NCBI GenBank assembly: GCA_015680685.1
Contig: MNCI01002882.1
Span: 1 to 21,047 of the forward strand
Origin: Gnetum montanum
Taxonomy: Eukaryota > Streptophyta > Gnetopsida > Gnetales > Gnetaceae
Direction: 5' to 3'
Length of the DNA: 21,047 nt
Shown piece after piece: positions 18,827-21,047 of this stretch. The notes below the pieces were generated by a model that was given only the letters and a program-made list of their open reading frames with translations, did no database searches and was not told the origin of the DNA. Numbering within the stretch: the first letter of the stretch is position 1; the number at the start of each line of letters is the position of its first letter. The translations under genes and the position numbers were made by a program.

Positions 18827-19800
18827 TAACTAAATGAAAACTTTTTCTCAAGTGAAGAAGAGAAGAACAAAGTTCCTTACAAGATATTGGGTAGGTATGG
18901 CATTATTAATTAACATAAAAATTAACTCAGATAGAAAAAAAACTCTACATGCCCAAGTGTACAAATTTATAATCTTTTACAAAATTGGATGTTCATAATA
19001 AGAGAAGTGAAAACCCTAGACAAAAATAACATTGAACTCCTCTTGATAGCTGAAGAGCAAGGAAGAAAATCCAATTTTCATGAATGCTCCTCATCATAAG
19101 GTGCTACTGCTTATCCTTTGGTGAAGGCAGTCCCTCTTTCAGGCTACACTTTCACTACAATCACAACACAATCATGGATTAGTATGCAATGTGTAACATA
19201 TAAATTTGAAGTTCCTTGTCTTGTTGATGATTACACTTGGCTAAGTTGATTTAGTTAATAGTGTTAGCAAGAAAGTTGATAAATAGGGTAAAGTGGATAA
19301 GTGGAACATTAATAATTTGGAAAATTCTAAATGTGATGAAATCCTTGAAGAGGGTTTAAGAATTCAAAACAGTAATAATAAAATATTTCATTTACAATGT
19401 TGTGAATATGCACATAATTAGATGTCATTGATGAGGTAAACAAAAGGATTAGATTGTAAAGATGTCAAATGGTAAAGAACTTATCTAACCCAATCAAAAG
19501 ATCTACAAGTGGGTCCTTCCCAAAGCAAGCATAGGCCTTTTATTACCCTTGTAAAAATTTAAAATGAAGAGTCCATGGGTCCCATGGATGATTAATGGTT
19601 GCAGAGAGTTAAAGATAAAAACTTGAAAGAAAATACCTAAGAATTTTGACACATCAAACTTAGACATCAAGCAAGAACATGAAACTGGGAGTGAGGTGAG
19701 ACATAGAAAGCATAGATGGATGAGAGAGAGTGAAATGAAGTTCTTTTTTGATGGATCAACGTCATGTGTATCCTGCCGTTAATTGCTTCTTGTGTTAGTC
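18827..19800. other. Element C internal non-coding region
   Basis: No coding signal is seen. Landmarks shared with element A include TTCCTTACAA with AGGTATGG (about 18870-18905), ACAACACAATC (about 19160) and the TCCTTCCCAAA segment (about 19515). The switch to sequence matching A's gag start lies near 19730-19760. Confidence 0.6.
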
Positions 19801-19836
19801 CTAGGCGGTGAAGTGCTTTTGTGCAAAGAAAAACAT
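19801..19836 (-). pseudogene. Remnant of gag N-terminus in element C
   Basis: ATG at 19836 gives MFFFAQKHFTA and then TAG. The flanks match the gag start of element A (8466), including CCTAGGCGGTGAAGTGCT against CCTTAGGTGGTGAGTTGCT. The rest of gag and all of protease are gone. Confidence 0.6.
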
Positions 19837-19948
19837 CTTGTCTTGTTCAGTGTGCAATGTACTATTATCTTTTCCTTAATCAACCCTAAGGACTCATTCC
19901 AAGGATGTTAATGATTTTCTAAGTTCTACTTAGTGCACAAAAAACTAA

Positions 19949-19967
19949 GTCCCCAACAACGGTGCTA
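19949..19967 (-). other. Primer-binding site of element C, tRNA-Asp type
   Basis: The minus strand reads TAGCACCGTTGTTGGGGAC, one base from the LTR start. It is closer to the tRNA-Asp complement than the site of element A. Confidence 0.75.
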
Positions 19968-19968
19968 A

Positions 19969-20404
19969 TGATGAGTGGCGAGGTACCCCTACGCTCAACA
20001 ATACGAATACGAGCATTTCACGCATGATCCAGTTGAATTGTAAGGACTAAGTGCCTATGCGCCTTTGTGGAAAAATAACGAGTTGGTTAATCATTGTCTT
20101 CCCAAACTTACTTGTATGTCACAATTGTATGGTTAAGTAAGCTTGAGGCATATGATTTTTATAGCTTTTATGTGTTTTATATCCTATGCTAGTAAGGAGG
20201 GGGAGAGAGATAACTAAGTAACTAATCTAATTTAACTACTCATTAACTAAATCCTAAGTACTCCTAATGCTAGTATCTATTCCCATTTTCCATACACATC
20301 CTAAACTAGTGCAATGCTATTGGAATTACCAACTGCTAATCGTCATCCTAAACTAGTACTCCTAATGCTAGTATCTATTCCCATTTTCCATACACATCCT
20401 AAAG
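19969..20404 (-). repeat. Element C right (5') LTR, truncated
   Basis: It starts TGATGAGTGGCGAGGTACCCCTAC, nearly identical to element A's LTR and unlike the left LTR of C. It covers less than half of the LTR, ending in a rearranged part at CACATCCTAAA. The promoter end is missing. Confidence 0.75.
20257..20403 (+). repeat. 98-bp partial tandem duplication in element C right LTR
   Basis: AGTACTCCTAATGCTAGT begins at 20257 and 20355; the copies are identical for about 48 bp up to CACATCCTAAA. ATCCTAAACTAGT at 20298 and 20345 marks the junction. Confidence 0.85.
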
Positions 20405-20540
20405 GATTGTTGAAATCCAACAACACTTGCTGACCCTAATCCAACTTCCCCTGCTTTCCTTTGAAAATGTTATACTACCTATTTCTAGGTATGATATACT
20501 TCAAATGAATTTTTATACACATGTAATAATGGGTAATGAG

Positions 20541-20606
20541 AGGCAACTCAAGTGGTTAGCCGAGTATCTTGAAAAATATTTAGAGACTATAGATTTCTAA
20601 TTTCAG
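20541..20606 (+). repeat. tRNA-like module 1 (possible SINE head)
   Basis: CAACTCAAGTGGTTAGC resembles a pol III A box with D-loop. GACTATAGATTTCTAATTTC, about 40 bases later, resembles a B box changed mainly by transitions. Confidence 0.35.
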
Positions 20607-20760
20607 TTAACTTGAGGCATCATTATATTCCTCTATAATGCTTTAAATATATCATGTTCAATATATATGTAGCTAGGTTGAAAGAAGATTTATCACCTTC
20701 AATGAAGGCTAACACCTCATTGATAGAGCTACTCACCACTAATGTAGGGCTAGTGATAAT

Positions 20761-20820
20761 TGGCTTAAGTAATTAGCTCATAATCTTGTTAGACAAGAGG
20801 TTGCAAGTTCGAATCATTCC
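20761..20820 (+). repeat. tRNA-like module 2 (possible SINE head)
   Basis: TGGCTTAAGTAATTAGC (A box-like), a hairpin TCTTGTTAGACAAGA in the anticodon-arm position, and AGTTCGAATC (20806-20815), a near-perfect B box. The acceptor and T stems do not pair, so it is not a working tRNA gene. It resembles module 1, about 220 bp upstream. Confidence 0.45.
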
Positions 20821-21047
20821 TAAAATATATAATGTATCATATTTGTTATATGCCTTAGGATATACTTATAGTTATTATTTTAGGTTCCAAAACCCACAAA
20901 ACATATAGCTAAGGTAAAATTTAAAAAATCAATTAAACTTTTAGGAAAAGGGGTCTTGGACCCTAAAATTAAAATGTATTATAAAGAACAAATTCAAAGT
21001 ATAGTTATAGATGAGCTTCAAAGAAAGGTGATAATCCAATATAAAAT

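Larger units (their letters stand above)
17960..20404 (-). mobile_element. Element C: deletion derivative of the element A family
   Basis: It has one full LTR (17960-18818), polypurine tract, about 1.15 kb internal sequence, tRNA-Asp-type primer site and a truncated second LTR (19969 to about 20404). The internal part aligns first with element A 3163 to about 4150 and then with A about 8390-8607, so gag-protease is missing except for the first codons of gag. The two LTRs differ strongly; the right one is closer to element A. It may be a very old copy, or two family members joined by recombination. The ACAAG before 17960 cannot be checked against a right-hand duplicate. Confidence 0.75.
20405..21047. 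other. Unidentified repeat sequence at right edge
   Basis: It begins at the break in element C's LTR with GGATTGTTGAAATCCAACAA. TGTTG... would suit an LTR start, but no primer site or second end lies in the window. No coding signal was found. It contains the two tRNA-like modules listed next. Confidence 0.35.

Overview
This window reads as plant nuclear heterochromatin: nested, decayed LTR retrotransposons and no intact host gene. The evidence for a plant is the two primer-binding sites (one initiator-tRNA-Met type, two tRNA-Asp type), the Ty3/gypsy protein families and the decay pattern, in which most changes look like 5-methylcytosine deamination. A repeat-rich seed plant, possibly a gymnosperm, is plausible, but the species cannot be told from the sequence. 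Almost every coding signal is on the minus strand and broken.

Layout. 1-1570 is AT-rich flank with nothing recognised. 1571-15138 is an old Ty3/gypsy chromovirus-like element (element B, minus strand) with a tRNA-iMet primer site and remnants of gag, protease, RT, RNase H, integrase and a probable chromodomain. Its left LTR is split by a younger, complete insertion (element A, 2350-9635, minus strand) flanked by the 5-bp target duplication CTCTT. Element A has terminal TGATGAG/CTCATCA repeats, a tRNA-Asp-type primer site, a polypurine tract and a long gag plus aspartic-protease region. It shows no RT, RNase H or integrase, so it looks like a non-autonomous gag-protease element. 15139-17959 holds a small pol fragment and otherwise unrecognised sequence. 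17960 to about 20404 is element C, a relative of A that has lost nearly all of gag-protease; its second LTR is rearranged and truncated. 20405-21047 holds unidentified repeat sequence with two tRNA-like modules.

The most interesting signals are regulatory arrays in the LTRs. Element B's U3 carries 12-16 copies of an AGA(CA or TG)TCT box, mostly at 20-bp steps. Homologous boxes in its two LTRs often read TG in one and CA in the other, which points to an ancestral AGACGTCT palindrome with an ACGT core. Family A/C LTRs carry a different array, GATATC-centred palindromes at 14/17/20-bp steps, ending exactly 18 nt before a TATAAATA box in all three LTRs that retain this end. A and C both sit inside, or at the edge of, an AGACATCT-type array, hinting at a target preference.

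Element boundaries for A rest on terminal repeats plus the target duplication. Boundaries for B are good to a few tens of bases, and no convincing target duplication was found for B or C. Family assignments come from protein motifs read by eye, not from database searches.
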